Positions 8,007 through 15,586 of a stretch of DNA of 22,056 nucleotides are shown one piece after another. The position numbers and the translations under genes were made by a program. Position 1 is the stretch's first letter, and every line of letters begins with the position of its first letter. The stretch comes from Acidobacteriaceae bacterium (lineage in GTDB: Bacteria > Acidobacteriota > Terriglobia > Terriglobales > Acidobacteriaceae): positions 1 through 22,056 of the forward strand of contig JAUTWY010000154.1 of assembly GCA_030838305.1 (NCBI GenBank), read 5' to 3'. Under the pieces are notes generated by a model, which did no database searches, was not told where the DNA came from, and saw only the letters and a list, made by a program, of their open reading frames with translations.

Positions 8007-8465
8007 TTAGCCCGCAGAAGTTTGCTGTTCAGCAAAATCGCCGACGAGAGGGAGTTTGAACATCTCGCCCTGGAGAGCTTTCACAATCAGCACGATCCAG
8101 ATCATGAAAAACGCCAGGCTCACCACCATCGATACCAACCAGACGAGCAGATGGCCGAGGACTGGAATGAAGAACAACGCGAATCCCGCAATTCGAAGAA
8201 CGGCTCCAGTAACCACGGCGGCAAGGCACATCCCAATACATTGAAAGGAATGAAACCGCACAAAGCGGTTGCTTTTGTACGGCTCGACGAGCAGAAATAG
8301 GATAGCCGGAAGTACAAAGTAAGCCAAAGCTCCGGCTAGTGTCGCGGGCAGCACGCCCACCATGCCTTGCGCGCGCGTGACCGGGAGCATGGCGCGGCCG
8401 CAGCCAGGACAAAAGGCAGCGGCATCGGGCATTGAGGCGGCGCAATGGGGACAGGTGATGGGCAT
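8007..8465 (-). CDS. zinc-ribbon membrane protein (DUF4870-like), paralog 2
   Basis: A 152-residue protein with the same plan as its downstream neighbour. It has a zinc ribbon (C5-x2-C8 and C19-x2-C22, ITCPHCAAS and FCPGCGRAM), then three hydrophobic segments with NRFVRFHSFQCIGM after the first, and a C-terminal MFKLPLVGDFAEQQTSAG. ATG 8465 has AGGAAAA upstream and directly precedes the first ribbon cysteines, so the longer upstream reading frame is rejected. The two copies probably arose by tandem duplication and may form hetero-oligomers. The role is unknown. Confidence 0.8.
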   Translation of the reverse strand: MPITCPHCAASMPDAAAFCPGCGRAMLPVTRAQGMVGVLPATLAGALAYFVLPAILFLLVEPYKSNRFVRFHSFQCIGMCLAAVVTGAVLRIAGFALFFIPVLGHLLVWLVSMVVSLAFFMIWIVLIVKALQGEMFKLPLVGDFAEQQTSAG

Positions 8466-8597
8466 GTTTTTCCTAGAATCCGTTGCCGCGCACCTTATCA
8501 GAAGGTGATGGGGTGAGGCAATCGGGTGAGAACCCATCCAGCGTATTGACGCGCTGCCGGTGCAGGAGCGCTGGTCTGAAAAATTCGAGACTCTGGT

Positions 8598-8629
8598 GGT
8601 TGACTTAGACTCAAGCTGCCGAGTCAACC
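8598..8629. promoter_or_regulatory. inverted repeat upstream of the LptF-LptG gene
   Basis: GGTTGACT (8598-8605) and AGTCAACC (8622-8629) form a perfect 8-bp inverted repeat with a 16-bp spacer. It lies 44 bases upstream of the permease start, in the 207-bp divergent region shared with the zinc-ribbon gene. The geometry would suit a dimeric regulator. A -10-like TAGACT lies at 8645-8650. No factor can be named. Confidence 0.35.
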
Positions 8630-8672
8630 CCGCCAAACCTCGTGCTAGACTGCCCTGAGAAGTGCGTCTCCC

Positions 8673-11006
8673 ATGCGGATTCTTACCCGCTACATTCTGC
8701 GTGAAGTGACCTCGCACGCCATCATTGGCGCGGCGATCTTCACCTTTGTATTGTTCACGCGCGATCTGGGACGAATTCTGGAACTTGTGGTAAGGGCTAG
8801 CGCGCCTCTGCCCAGCGTCGCCGAGATTTTCCTCTATACGGTGCCGCTCGCTCTCACCTACACCATCCCGATGAGCGTGCTGGTTGGCATTCTCATCGGA
8901 CTAAGCCGTCTCGCTGCCGACAGCGAGATCACGGCCATGCGCGCCAGCGGCATGGGCGTATGGGACTTTGGCCGCGTGCTTGCGATTTTTGTTGCGGCCG
9001 CCTGGGGCGTGGCCCTGCTAAACGGACTCTACCTCGCACCCAAATCGCTGGCTTCGCTTGGTCACCTTGAGGATCAACTGAAGGGTTCGCAAGTTTCTTT
9101 TGAAGTACAACCGCGGGTTTTCTATGAAGGCTTTCCGAAGTACGTGCTCTACGTGCAGGATGTGCACAGCGCCCAGGGCGCCGCGGTTTGGAAGGGAGTG
9201 TTTCTCGCTGACATCTCAGACGCCGCCAACCCGCGCATTACATTGGCCCGCGAAGGCATCCTGGTCGCCGAGGGGCGGGATCGTCTACATCTCCATCTCG
9301 TCGGTGGTTCCACTCATGAAACCGATCAAAAAGAAGCCGACAAGTACCAGATCTCCACCTTTCACGAGACTGACATTCCCATCGAATTGCCTTCTTCTGA
9401 AAACAAAGCGGAAGAACAGATTCCGGTCAAAGCGGTCAGCACCTGGGCGTTGAAGGATCGTGCGGCGAGTGTCGATCCCGTATCGGCGCGCTGGTACCTC
9501 ATCGAATTTCACAGCCGCTTCGCTTTGCCCACGGCGTGCCTGGTACTGGCCATGGTCGGAATTCCTCTGGGACTTTCTTCGAAGAAGAGCGGCAAGTCCG
9601 GCGGATTCGTGCTCACCATTGTACTGGTCTTCGCCTACTATTTCGTTTCGCTGATCGGAGTGTCGCTGGCCAAGCAGGGCAAGGTGAGCCCAGCGTTCGG
9701 AGCCTGGTTAGCCGACCTGGTTTGTTTTGCCGCAGCGTTGTTCCTGCTCTGGCAAGCCGAGCGTCGACCTTTCGCGCTCTCGGCGATCAAACTTCCCTGG
9801 AAGCGCGACTCCCTTCCCGCGAACGTGCTCGGGAACGAACGAAGACAGCGACGCAGAGACACGGGCAACGCGTTCGAACGCGCTTCCACGCGGCGACGGG
9901 TCTTCAGCGCCAGCTTCCCCACGCTGATCGACGACTATGTATTGCGTGATTTTTTCGTCTACCTGGGAATGATTGTTTCCACGTTCCTCGTCCTGCTTTT
10001 GGTCTTCACCTTATTCGAATTGCTGGGAGACATCCTGCGCAATCAGACGCCCGCGCTCGTGGTGGCGGCGTACCTGCTCAATGTCGCTCCCTACCTGCTC
10101 TACAGCGTTGCGCCGCTGATCATGCTGCTGGCGGTGTTGATCACTTTCGGACTGATGAACCGCGCCAACGAAATCACCGCCATCAAAGCCACGGGAACCA
10201 GCGTCTATCGCATCGTGACGCCGGTATTGTTCGCGGCGGCGGTGCTGGCGGCAAGCTTGTTTTTTGTCGACCAGTTCTACCTGCCCCATACCAACAAGCG
10301 CCAGGAAGCGCTGCATAACCAGATCAAGGGCAAGCCGGCGCAAACTTATCTGCGTCCAGATCGCCGGTGGATTTTCGGCCAGCACAATGACATCTACTAC
10401 TACCAGTTCTTTGACGCGGACCGTGACCAGTTCGCCAATCTCACCATTTTTCAACTTGATCCAGCCAGGTTCGCGATCAGCCAACGGATTCACGCCGAGC
10501 GCGCGCATTGGTCGGATAACATGAACCGCTGGATCTACCAACAGGGCTGGCAGCGCACGCTACAAGGCGCCGCCATCGGGGGATATCATACTTTCGATGT
10601 TTCCACCTTTCCTGAGCTAAGCGAAAATCCGTCGTATTTCAAGAAAGAAGTGAAGCAATATTCCGAGATGAACTATGAGGAGCTGCGTAACTACATCCGC
10701 GATTTGCAGCAAAGCGGCTTTGACGTGGTTCGGCTCCGGGTGCAATTAAATAAGAAGCTTTCCTACCCGCTGATCACGCTGATCATGGCCGTGCTTGCCA
10801 TTCCATTTTCCATGTCGGCGGCAAAGAAGGGCGCGGTCACAGGAGTGGCGGTCGCCGTGGGAATTGCCGTGGTTTATACCGTAGTGTCGCGGCTGTTTGA
10901 GGCGATGGGCGACATCAGCCAGTTGCCGCCAGCCCTGGCCGCATGGTCGCCCGACCTGATCTTCGCCCTGGCGGGCGCGTATCTTATTCTGAAAATTCCG
11001 ACGTAA
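8673..11006 (+). CDS. LptF-LptG fused LPS-export permease
   Basis: A 777-residue protein, about twice the length of LptF or LptG (about 360), made of two YjgP/YjgQ permease domains. The N-terminal half (1 to about 370) has helices at about 13-35, 50-72 and 98-120, the coupling motif EITAMRASG (85-93), a periplasmic jellyroll segment, and three C-terminal helices. A basic, low-complexity linker (about 375-415) follows. The second half opens LIDDYVLRDFF and repeats the layout, with EITAIKATG at 500-508. This matches the first-half offset almost exactly. LptF and LptG form the transmembrane part of LptB2FG, which extracts LPS from the inner membrane. The ATPase LptB is not in this window. The start is ATG 8673 with GAGAAG upstream. 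Confidence 0.9.
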   Translation: MRILTRYILREVTSHAIIGAAIFTFVLFTRDLGRILELVVRASAPLPSVAEIFLYTVPLALTYTIPMSVLVGILIGLSRLAADSEITAMRASGMGVWDFGRVLAIFVAAAWGVALLNGLYLAPKSLASLGHLEDQLKGSQVSFEVQPRVFYEGFPKYVLYVQDVHSAQGAAVWKGVFLADISDAANPRITLAREGILVAEGRDRLHLHLVGGSTHETDQKEADKYQISTFHETDIPIELPSSENKAEEQIPVKAVSTWALKDRAASVDPVSARWYLIEFHSRFALPTACLVLAMVGIPLGLSSKKSGKSGGFVLTIVLVFAYYFVSLIGVSLAKQGKVSPAFGAWLADLVCFAAALFLLWQAERRPFALSAIKLPWKRDSLPANVLGNERRQRRRDTGNAFERASTRRRVFSASFPTLIDDYVLRDFFVYLGMIVSTFLVLLLVFTLFELLGDILRNQTPALVVAAYLLNVAPYLLYSVAPLIMLLAVLITFGLMNRANEITAIKATGTSVYRIVTPVLFAAAVLAASLFFVDQFYLPHTNKRQEALHNQIKGKPAQTYLRPDRRWIFGQHNDIYYYQFFDADRDQFANLTIFQLDPARFAISQRIHAERAHWSDNMNRWIYQQGWQRTLQGAAIGGYHTFDVSTFPELSENPSYFKKEVKQYSEMNYEELRNYIRDLQQSGFDVVRLRVQLNKKLSYPLITLIMAVLAIPFSMSAAKKGAVTGVAVAVGIAVVYTVVSRLFEAMGDISQLPPALAAWSPDLIFALAGAYLILKIPT

Positions 11007-11013
11007 TCCCGGA

Positions 11014-12378
11014 CTACTTCACCGCAACTCCCGTCGGCTGGTTGAGCGTGGTAAATGGAGCTTGCGGGGTCAGCCCGCCGGTGGCCTGCGTGATGGCATA
11101 TTGCGAGACGGTGGCGGAGTTGAAGTTAGCCACGAAGATCCAGCTGCCATCAGCGCGAATCGCAATCGAGTTTGACCCTGAATTCGTTGCGACAGGCGTC
11201 CCGGAGATTGCCGTCAACGCTCCGTTCGATGGGCTGATGCGAAATCCGGAGACTTGGCCCGAACCGCGGTCCACTACGTATACGTACTTCGCGAATGGAT
11301 CGATGGCGATGGGCCCCGGTAAATCGCCGGCAGCATAAGGCGAACCTGTGACCGGTTGCAGGCTGTAGTCTGCCTGCTGGCAGTTCTGAGAAACCGCGGC
11401 GCAGATCGTGAAAGCGCTGACACTGTTTGAGGTGGTGTTCGCAACGTAAGCGAATTGACCGCAGGCGTCGACTGCGACGCCCGATGGCAAAGTCCCTGTC
11501 AGAACTCCCGGCTCCGACAGCGAAGCTGGAACCAACATCAGGACGCCAGCGGAAGAAACCGAGTAATTCAACAGCACGTTGTTCACGGAATCCGTTACAT
11601 AGAGGTTCTCAGTTGTCGGGGCCGGATGCCCGGAACAAGCCGCAAACTGAATTGGAAACACAGTCGGCGTCACGGCCAAAGCGGATGGAGATGGACTTCC
11701 ACCGCCGCCCGCTTCAAGGGGCAGGGAGAAGGGCGAGCCCGCGACCTCGGTCAGGGTGGCATCGCTGCCGATCGCAAACACAGCAATTCCCACTGAGTCC
11801 AACGTTGCTATTGTGGAGACCGGGATTGTATCGAGATTGGTGGTGTACGTGGCGCTCCCCGGCGCGGTGGCTACGAAAAGAAATTTTCCCGACGAATCAA
11901 TGGCCATGGCCGCCGGCGGGCTGCCTGCATTCGGGTTAGTTGTATCGTCCAGACCACAGGTCGGGAAATCGATGGGGTATGAGGGATTGCCTTTCAAATA
12001 TTGAGTAGACCCAGCAGCCAATTTACCATCAGAATTTATCTTGTAAGTCACAATCGCGCCCTGCACGGCAGTCAGGGAAGTATTTGCATCAAGGGTGGGA
12101 GTGCAGTTAACGGTACTCGCCACATACGCGAACGTTCCCGCCGGATCAAGAATCACCTGCCCCGGCAATCCCGGCGTAGGTGGGCCGGCGCTATTGTTGA
12201 TCTGCGCTACATGGCCGTTGCTCAGACTAAGACTGAAAGTCTGCATCACCCCCGAACCCTGGCTGGGCACCACAACCAGGCCATTGGAAGAAGACTTGTA
12301 CTTGGTGCTGCAGGCCATTAAGAAGCCGACTGCAAGCAGAGCCAGAACCGCCACAATCCAGGTAAACCTTGTCCGCAT
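11014..12378 (-). CDS. beta-propeller lipoprotein (YVTN/lactonase-like repeats)
   Basis: A 454-residue lipoprotein. The signal peptide ends in LMAC with the lipidated cysteine at residue 23, followed by a Ser-rich linker. The rest consists of blades with a repeating pattern such as VILDPAGTFAYVAST, AMAIDSSGKFLFVAT, GVAVDACGQFAYVAN, IAIDPFAKYVYVVD and IAIRADGSWIFVAN, typical of YVTN or 6-phosphogluconolactonase-like seven-bladed propellers. Such proteins usually bind partners or ligands at the cell surface, and many are not enzymes. The start is ATG 12378, with AGGAGAT upstream and the signal peptide immediately after. The stop lies 7 nt from the convergent permease stop, leaving almost no intergenic DNA. 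Confidence 0.85.
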   Translation of the reverse strand: MRTRFTWIVAVLALLAVGFLMACSTKYKSSSNGLVVVPSQGSGVMQTFSLSLSNGHVAQINNSAGPPTPGLPGQVILDPAGTFAYVASTVNCTPTLDANTSLTAVQGAIVTYKINSDGKLAAGSTQYLKGNPSYPIDFPTCGLDDTTNPNAGSPPAAMAIDSSGKFLFVATAPGSATYTTNLDTIPVSTIATLDSVGIAVFAIGSDATLTEVAGSPFSLPLEAGGGGSPSPSALAVTPTVFPIQFAACSGHPAPTTENLYVTDSVNNVLLNYSVSSAGVLMLVPASLSEPGVLTGTLPSGVAVDACGQFAYVANTTSNSVSAFTICAAVSQNCQQADYSLQPVTGSPYAAGDLPGPIAIDPFAKYVYVVDRGSGQVSGFRISPSNGALTAISGTPVATNSGSNSIAIRADGSWIFVANFNSATVSQYAITQATGGLTPQAPFTTLNQPTGVAVK

Positions 12379-12501
12379 TCTTCGCTTTATCTCCTGTGAG
12401 CGTACTGATGCACTCCCCGGCCGCCCCAAACCGGGCATGGACGCTATCTGAAGGCGGGAATGGCCATCCATTTATGTATCAGGAATGCGCGGGAAGAGCA
12501 A

Positions 12502-12537
12502 ACCGGCTCTCGGAGTTATTGGAACCACGAGAGCGGT
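12502..12537. other. imperfect hairpin in the kinase-lipoprotein gap
   Basis: GCTCTCG (12506-12512) pairs with CGAGAGC (12528-12534), and ACC/GGT extends the stem past one bulged G. The loop is 15 bases. It lies downstream of the histidine kinase on the minus strand and might act in termination, but no clear U-run follows. Apart from this and the repeat at 12553-12651, the 258-bp gap shows no gene. Confidence 0.35.
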
Positions 12538-12552
12538 GGCGAGTTGCCTGAG

Positions 12553-12651
12553 AGCAGTGGTCAGTGGTCAGTGGCTAGTGGTCGGTGATCGGTGATCAGT
12601 CGAATCTTGCTGGTTCTGCTGACCACAGGCCACGGATCACTGACCACTGCT
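12553..12651. repeat. heptamer-based inverted repeat (AGTGGTC units)
   Basis: Six consecutive 7-base units run from 12556 to 12597: AGTGGTC, AGTGGTC, AGTGGCT, AGTGGTC, GGTGATC and GGTGATC. On the opposite strand, 12648 down to 12621 reads AGTGGTC, AGTGATC, CGTGGCC and TGTGGTC. The outer 14 bases (12553-12566 and 12638-12651) are perfect inverted copies. The right arm runs into the histidine kinase frame and supplies its last codons and TGA stop. The low-complexity unit structure points to a dispersed intergenic repeat rather than a regulatory site. Confidence 0.75.
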
Positions 12652-14061
12652 TATCAAGCTTGCGGGAACTACTTCCGGAGCCGGTTCCGCACTGAAGCTT
12701 CCCGGCATAAGAGGCAGGTGAATCTCAACCATCAGCCCGCCTTCGGCTCGATTGGTTGCCGCCACTCGTCCGCCATGAAAGCGCACGGCGCGCTCCGTGA
12801 TGGCTAAGCCCAGGCCAACGCCGCCCGTCTGCCGGCCGCGAGCATCATCCAGGCGATAGAAGGGTTGAAACAGCTTTTCCAGCGCATGGGGCGGGACGCC
12901 ATCGCCGCAATCAGTAACCCGAACCACGGCCTCGCTTCCGGCAGCGCTCTTCTTCCTCTCCAAATGAATCTCAACCATCGAGCCTTCGCGGGTGTAACGA
13001 ATGGCATTCCGCACCACGTTCTCAATCGCGCTGTGCAGTAAAGAGGCATCGCCGCGCACTTCCCAGCTTCCGGCGGAAATTTGGCTGTTCACATGGCAAT
13101 GCCTGGCCTGCGCTTCGAACTCCGCATCCTCAGCCACGTTGAGCACAACCTCATCCAGCAACACCGGTCTCGAGGGAATCCGCTGCTCGCCGTCTTCCAT
13201 TCGCGCCAGAGTCAGCAGGCGCGCAATCAACTCGTTGAGGCGTCCCGCTTCGAGTTCGATGCGATCGAGCATGACGGCGCTGTCTTCATTGGCGCGCTGC
13301 CGAGCCAGGCCTAAAGCTACATTCAGCCGGGCCAGAGGAGAGCGGAGTTCGTGGGAAATATCGTTGAGCAGGCGGGACTGTGCGTTTACCAGATTTTCCA
13401 GCCGCTCCGCCATGGCGTCAAAGTCCCGCATTAAACCGGCAACTTCGTCGCGTCTGCGGGCATTCGGCGCACCGGCTCGCGCAGTAAGGTCACCGGCGGC
13501 GAGTTGGCGGGTGGCGGCGCGCAACCGAACCACCGGCATGGTCAGGAACCAGGCCAAAAGGTAGCAAACCAGCCCGGAAGAGATAACAGCGATGATCAGG
13601 CCGGGGATGGGCAATCCGCGCGGCCCCAGAAACAGGCGCGGTCCCGGTGGAGGCGACAAAATCAGCGTGTAGCGGTGCAATCCATCGGAAGAAGCGCGGG
13701 AATCGCGCAACACCGGCGGAGGAGCAGGAAAGAAATATCCTTCACGCGGCGTTCTCGGACCGCCGCCGGCAACACGCACCGCCCATTCCGGAGCGCCGCG
13801 GCGCGAAACTTCCTCTTTATCTTCGTTGAATAGAAACGCGCGAACGTGCTGGGTGCTCTCCAGATTGTCTAGATATTGTCTGAGCCCGTCATGGCCCCGT
13901 TGCTCGTAAGCATTTACTGACTCGTTTAGCGAATTTGCAAGAAGAGCTTCCCAACTAGACATTCGCGGCCGAAATGCCAGGGTCACGACAATCGCGAGCA
14001 CAACGAATAAAGCCTGCGCCAGCCAGAAGGAGAGGAAGATTTTGAGAAACAGGCTCTTCAT
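12637..14061 (-). CDS. CpxA-like sensor histidine kinase
   Basis: A 474-residue membrane sensor kinase. TM1 is at about 10-30, a periplasmic domain spans about 31-150, TM2 is at about 153-173, and a HAMP domain covers about 174-226. The H-box is NDISHELRSPLARL with the phospho-accepting H237. The ATPase domain has an N-box around N352 (ENVVRNAIRYT), G1 DCGDG (384-388) and G2 GGVGLGLA (413-420). The opening (MKSLFLKIFLSFWLAQAL) and the H-box resemble CpxA. CpxA senses envelope stress and phosphorylates CpxR, and has phosphatase activity when unstressed. The ATG overlaps the regulator's stop by 4 nt (ATGA), so the two are translationally coupled. The last residues SSGQ and the stop come from the adjoining heptamer repeat. 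Confidence 0.9.
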   Translation of the reverse strand: MKSLFLKIFLSFWLAQALFVVLAIVVTLAFRPRMSSWEALLANSLNESVNAYEQRGHDGLRQYLDNLESTQHVRAFLFNEDKEEVSRRGAPEWAVRVAGGGPRTPREGYFFPAPPPVLRDSRASSDGLHRYTLILSPPPGPRLFLGPRGLPIPGLIIAVISSGLVCYLLAWFLTMPVVRLRAATRQLAAGDLTARAGAPNARRRDEVAGLMRDFDAMAERLENLVNAQSRLLNDISHELRSPLARLNVALGLARQRANEDSAVMLDRIELEAGRLNELIARLLTLARMEDGEQRIPSRPVLLDEVVLNVAEDAEFEAQARHCHVNSQISAGSWEVRGDASLLHSAIENVVRNAIRYTREGSMVEIHLERKKSAAGSEAVVRVTDCGDGVPPHALEKLFQPFYRLDDARGRQTGGVGLGLAITERAVRFHGGRVAATNRAEGGLMVEIHLPLMPGSFSAEPAPEVVPASLISSGQ

Positions 14062-14798
14062 GACGTGGTCTTTACCTTTACCTTTTCCCCAGCCTTGTCA
14101 TCCGTTCTGTCCCGTGGCCGGGCAAAGATGTAACCGATACCGCGAATCGTTTTGATGTGCTCGTCGTTGTCAGTGTCGCCAAGTTTTTTTCGGACTTTGC
14201 TCACATGCATGTCGATGCTGCGGTCAAAGGGCGAGAACTTGCGGCTGAGGACGGCATTCACCAGACGCTCGCGCGGAACTACGCGGCCGGCTTCGCGCAA
14301 CAACACTTCCAGCAGATTGAATTCAACTGAGGTAAGGTCGACTGGTTGGCCGTCGCGACGCACGCTGCGGGTTGCGGGATCCAGTTCAATCTCCCCCACA
14401 CGGACAATTTCCGGGGCCGATGAAACGGCCTTATCGCCGCGAGTGCGGCGTAAGATGGCGCGAATCCGGGCGACCAGTTCTCGCGGATTAAAGGGTTTCG
14501 GGAGGTAATCGTCGGCGCCGATTTCCAGGCCGACGATGCGGTCCACATCTTCCCCGCGCGCCGTGAGCAACAGCACCGGCAATCGGGAGGTTGCGCGGAG
14601 ACGGCGCAGCACCTCGAAACCATTGATGCCGGGCAGCATTACATCCAGCACTACGAGCAGATATCCGCCGCCAGCGGCGCGTTGCAGACCGTTCTCACCG
14701 TCGTGCACCGCCTCAACCGTAAACCCCTCGGCTTGCAGGTACTCGCTCACTAGCGTGCACAGTTCAACATCGTCGTCGATAATAAGAATGCGTTCCAT
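14058..14798 (-). CDS. CpxR-like OmpR/PhoB-family response regulator
   Basis: A 246-residue DNA-binding regulator. The receiver domain (1-120) has the acidic pocket D8-D10, phospho-acceptor D52 (VVLDVMLPG), T79 of LLLTA and K101 (YLPKPFNP). The winged-helix effector domain (about 130-228) contains the usual LTSVEFNLLEVLL, RSIDMHVSKVRKKLG and IKTIRGIGYIF motifs of OmpR/PhoB proteins. ATG 14798 is preferred because GAAGAGAG precedes it and MERILIIDD is a canonical opening; ATG 14813 is possible. It is first in an operon with the kinase, and is divergent from a Spy/CpxP-type gene, as cpxR is from cpxP in enterobacteria. Half-sites 43 bases upstream of the start suggest autoregulation. Confidence 0.9.
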   Translation of the reverse strand: MERILIIDDDVELCTLVSEYLQAEGFTVEAVHDGENGLQRAAGGGYLLVVLDVMLPGINGFEVLRRLRATSRLPVLLLTARGEDVDRIVGLEIGADDYLPKPFNPRELVARIRAILRRTRGDKAVSSAPEIVRVGEIELDPATRSVRRDGQPVDLTSVEFNLLEVLLREAGRVVPRERLVNAVLSRKFSPFDRSIDMHVSKVRKKLGDTDNDEHIKTIRGIGYIFARPRDRTDDKAGEKVKVKTTS

Positions 14799-14840
14799 CT
14801 TCGCTCTCTTCATTGTGCACCAGCAGGCACGCCGCTCAGG

Positions 14841-14917
14841 GTAAAGAATTGTCAAACCCTTATTCAGCGCAGGCTTAACCTTTGACAAAACTTTACTCGG
14901 ATTGACCGACTTTTTAC
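14841..14917. promoter_or_regulatory. putative operator array of the CpxR-like regulator
   Basis: Six pentameric half-sites lie in the divergent region. Reading plus, GTAAA (14841) and GTCAA (14851) are separated by 5 bp. Further on, TTGAC (14882), TTTAC (14892), TTGAC (14902) and TTTAC (14913) follow at 10, 10 and 11 bp. Each divergent gene therefore sees TTGAC-N5-TTTAC in the same orientation. The two copies, TTGACAATTCTTTAC on the minus strand and TTGACAAAACTTTAC on the plus strand, match at 13 of 15 positions. Enterobacterial CpxR binds GTAAA-N5-GTAAA, which differs from these sites by one base. One-turn phasing is typical of tandem OmpR-family binding. Confidence 0.65.
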
Positions 14918-14931
14918 CACTTTTCTCAGCG

Positions 14932-14937
14932 GATAGT
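14932..14937 (+). promoter_or_regulatory. possible -10 box of the Spy/CpxP-like gene
   Basis: GATAGT matches four of six -10 bases. The position 17 bases upstream, where a -35 would lie, is ACTTTT and overlaps the last operator half-site. This is what a promoter activated by an OmpR-type regulator bound at the -35 region would look like. The leader would be about 65 nt. Confidence 0.35.
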
Positions 14938-15009
14938 GTTTGTATCAGTGTACGGAAAAGTCCCAGGTTCCGGGAAGGAACCGGTCTTCAGAAGGCAGGA
15001 GTGAAACTT

Positions 15010-15510
15010 ATGAAATCGATTCGTTTTCGGTTCCTTATAGCAGCGCTCGCAGTAACGTTAGGCGCTGCCGTCGGCAAATCACAAACTGCGGATTCAACTC
15101 CGCCTCCACCCAGGCATGAACACGGGCATGGATTTGGTATGGAAGGCCATATGATGGGCTTCTTTGCCAAGTATCTGGATCTCACCGATGCCCAGCGTGA
15201 ACAGATGAAAGCGGTGATGCATAAAGAGCATTCAACCATGAAACCGCTGATGCAGCAGATTCACCAGATGGACCAGCAGCTCAAGCAGTATGAGGAAGGT
15301 ACCTACGATGAAGCCAAGGTTCAAGCTGTCGTCGCGCAGCAAGCGCAGACCCTGGTGCAACTGAAAGTGCAAGAAACCCGGATTCACAATGAGCTGTTTC
15401 AGTTGCTGACTCCGGACCAGCAGACCAAGATGAAGGAGTTTGAGGCCAATCGCGAAGCGCGTATGCAAAAACACATGCAGAGCTCGCCAGCGAGTATGCC
15501 GCAGGAGTAG
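15010..15510 (+). CDS. Spy/CpxP/ZraP-like periplasmic chaperone with His/Met-rich segment
   Basis: A 166-residue periplasmic protein. The signal peptide covers about residues 1-24 (cleavage near VGKSQ). A short stretch PPPPRHEHGHGFGMEGHM (31-48) is rich in His and Met and could bind metal. The rest is almost all helical, with the two LTxxQ motifs that define the family: LTDAQ (58-62) and LTPDQ (133-137). Spy and CpxP are cradle-shaped holdases; CpxP also inhibits its kinase, and ZraP binds zinc. The start is ATG 15010 with AGGAG (14997-15001) upstream. It is divergent from the CpxR/CpxA-like pair with the operator array between them. It is the likely regulon target and possible feedback partner of the kinase. 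Confidence 0.88.
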   Translation: MKSIRFRFLIAALAVTLGAAVGKSQTADSTPPPPRHEHGHGFGMEGHMMGFFAKYLDLTDAQREQMKAVMHKEHSTMKPLMQQIHQMDQQLKQYEEGTYDEAKVQAVVAQQAQTLVQLKVQETRIHNELFQLLTPDQQTKMKEFEANREARMQKHMQSSPASMPQE

Positions 15511-15520
15511 TGCGGCGGGA

Positions 15521-15557
15521 GCGCGGGGTTGATCTCTCCCTTAACCCCGCGCCATTT
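15521..15557 (+). terminator. intrinsic terminator or attenuator after the chaperone gene
   Basis: GCGCGGGGTT (15521-15530) pairs perfectly with AACCCCGCGC (15543-15552) around a 12-base loop. CATTTTAT follows, a short and interrupted T-tract. It begins 10 nt after the chaperone stop codon. The weak tract may allow some read-through into the small downstream gene. Confidence 0.7.
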
Positions 15558-15586
15558 TATCGGTGCCCCTGTTCTGGAGTGACGTT

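Noticed and set aside
12556..12597. Tandem heptamers considered as a CRISPR array
   Set aside because: The units are 7 bases and contiguous, with no spacers, no 25-40 base repeats and no cas genes.
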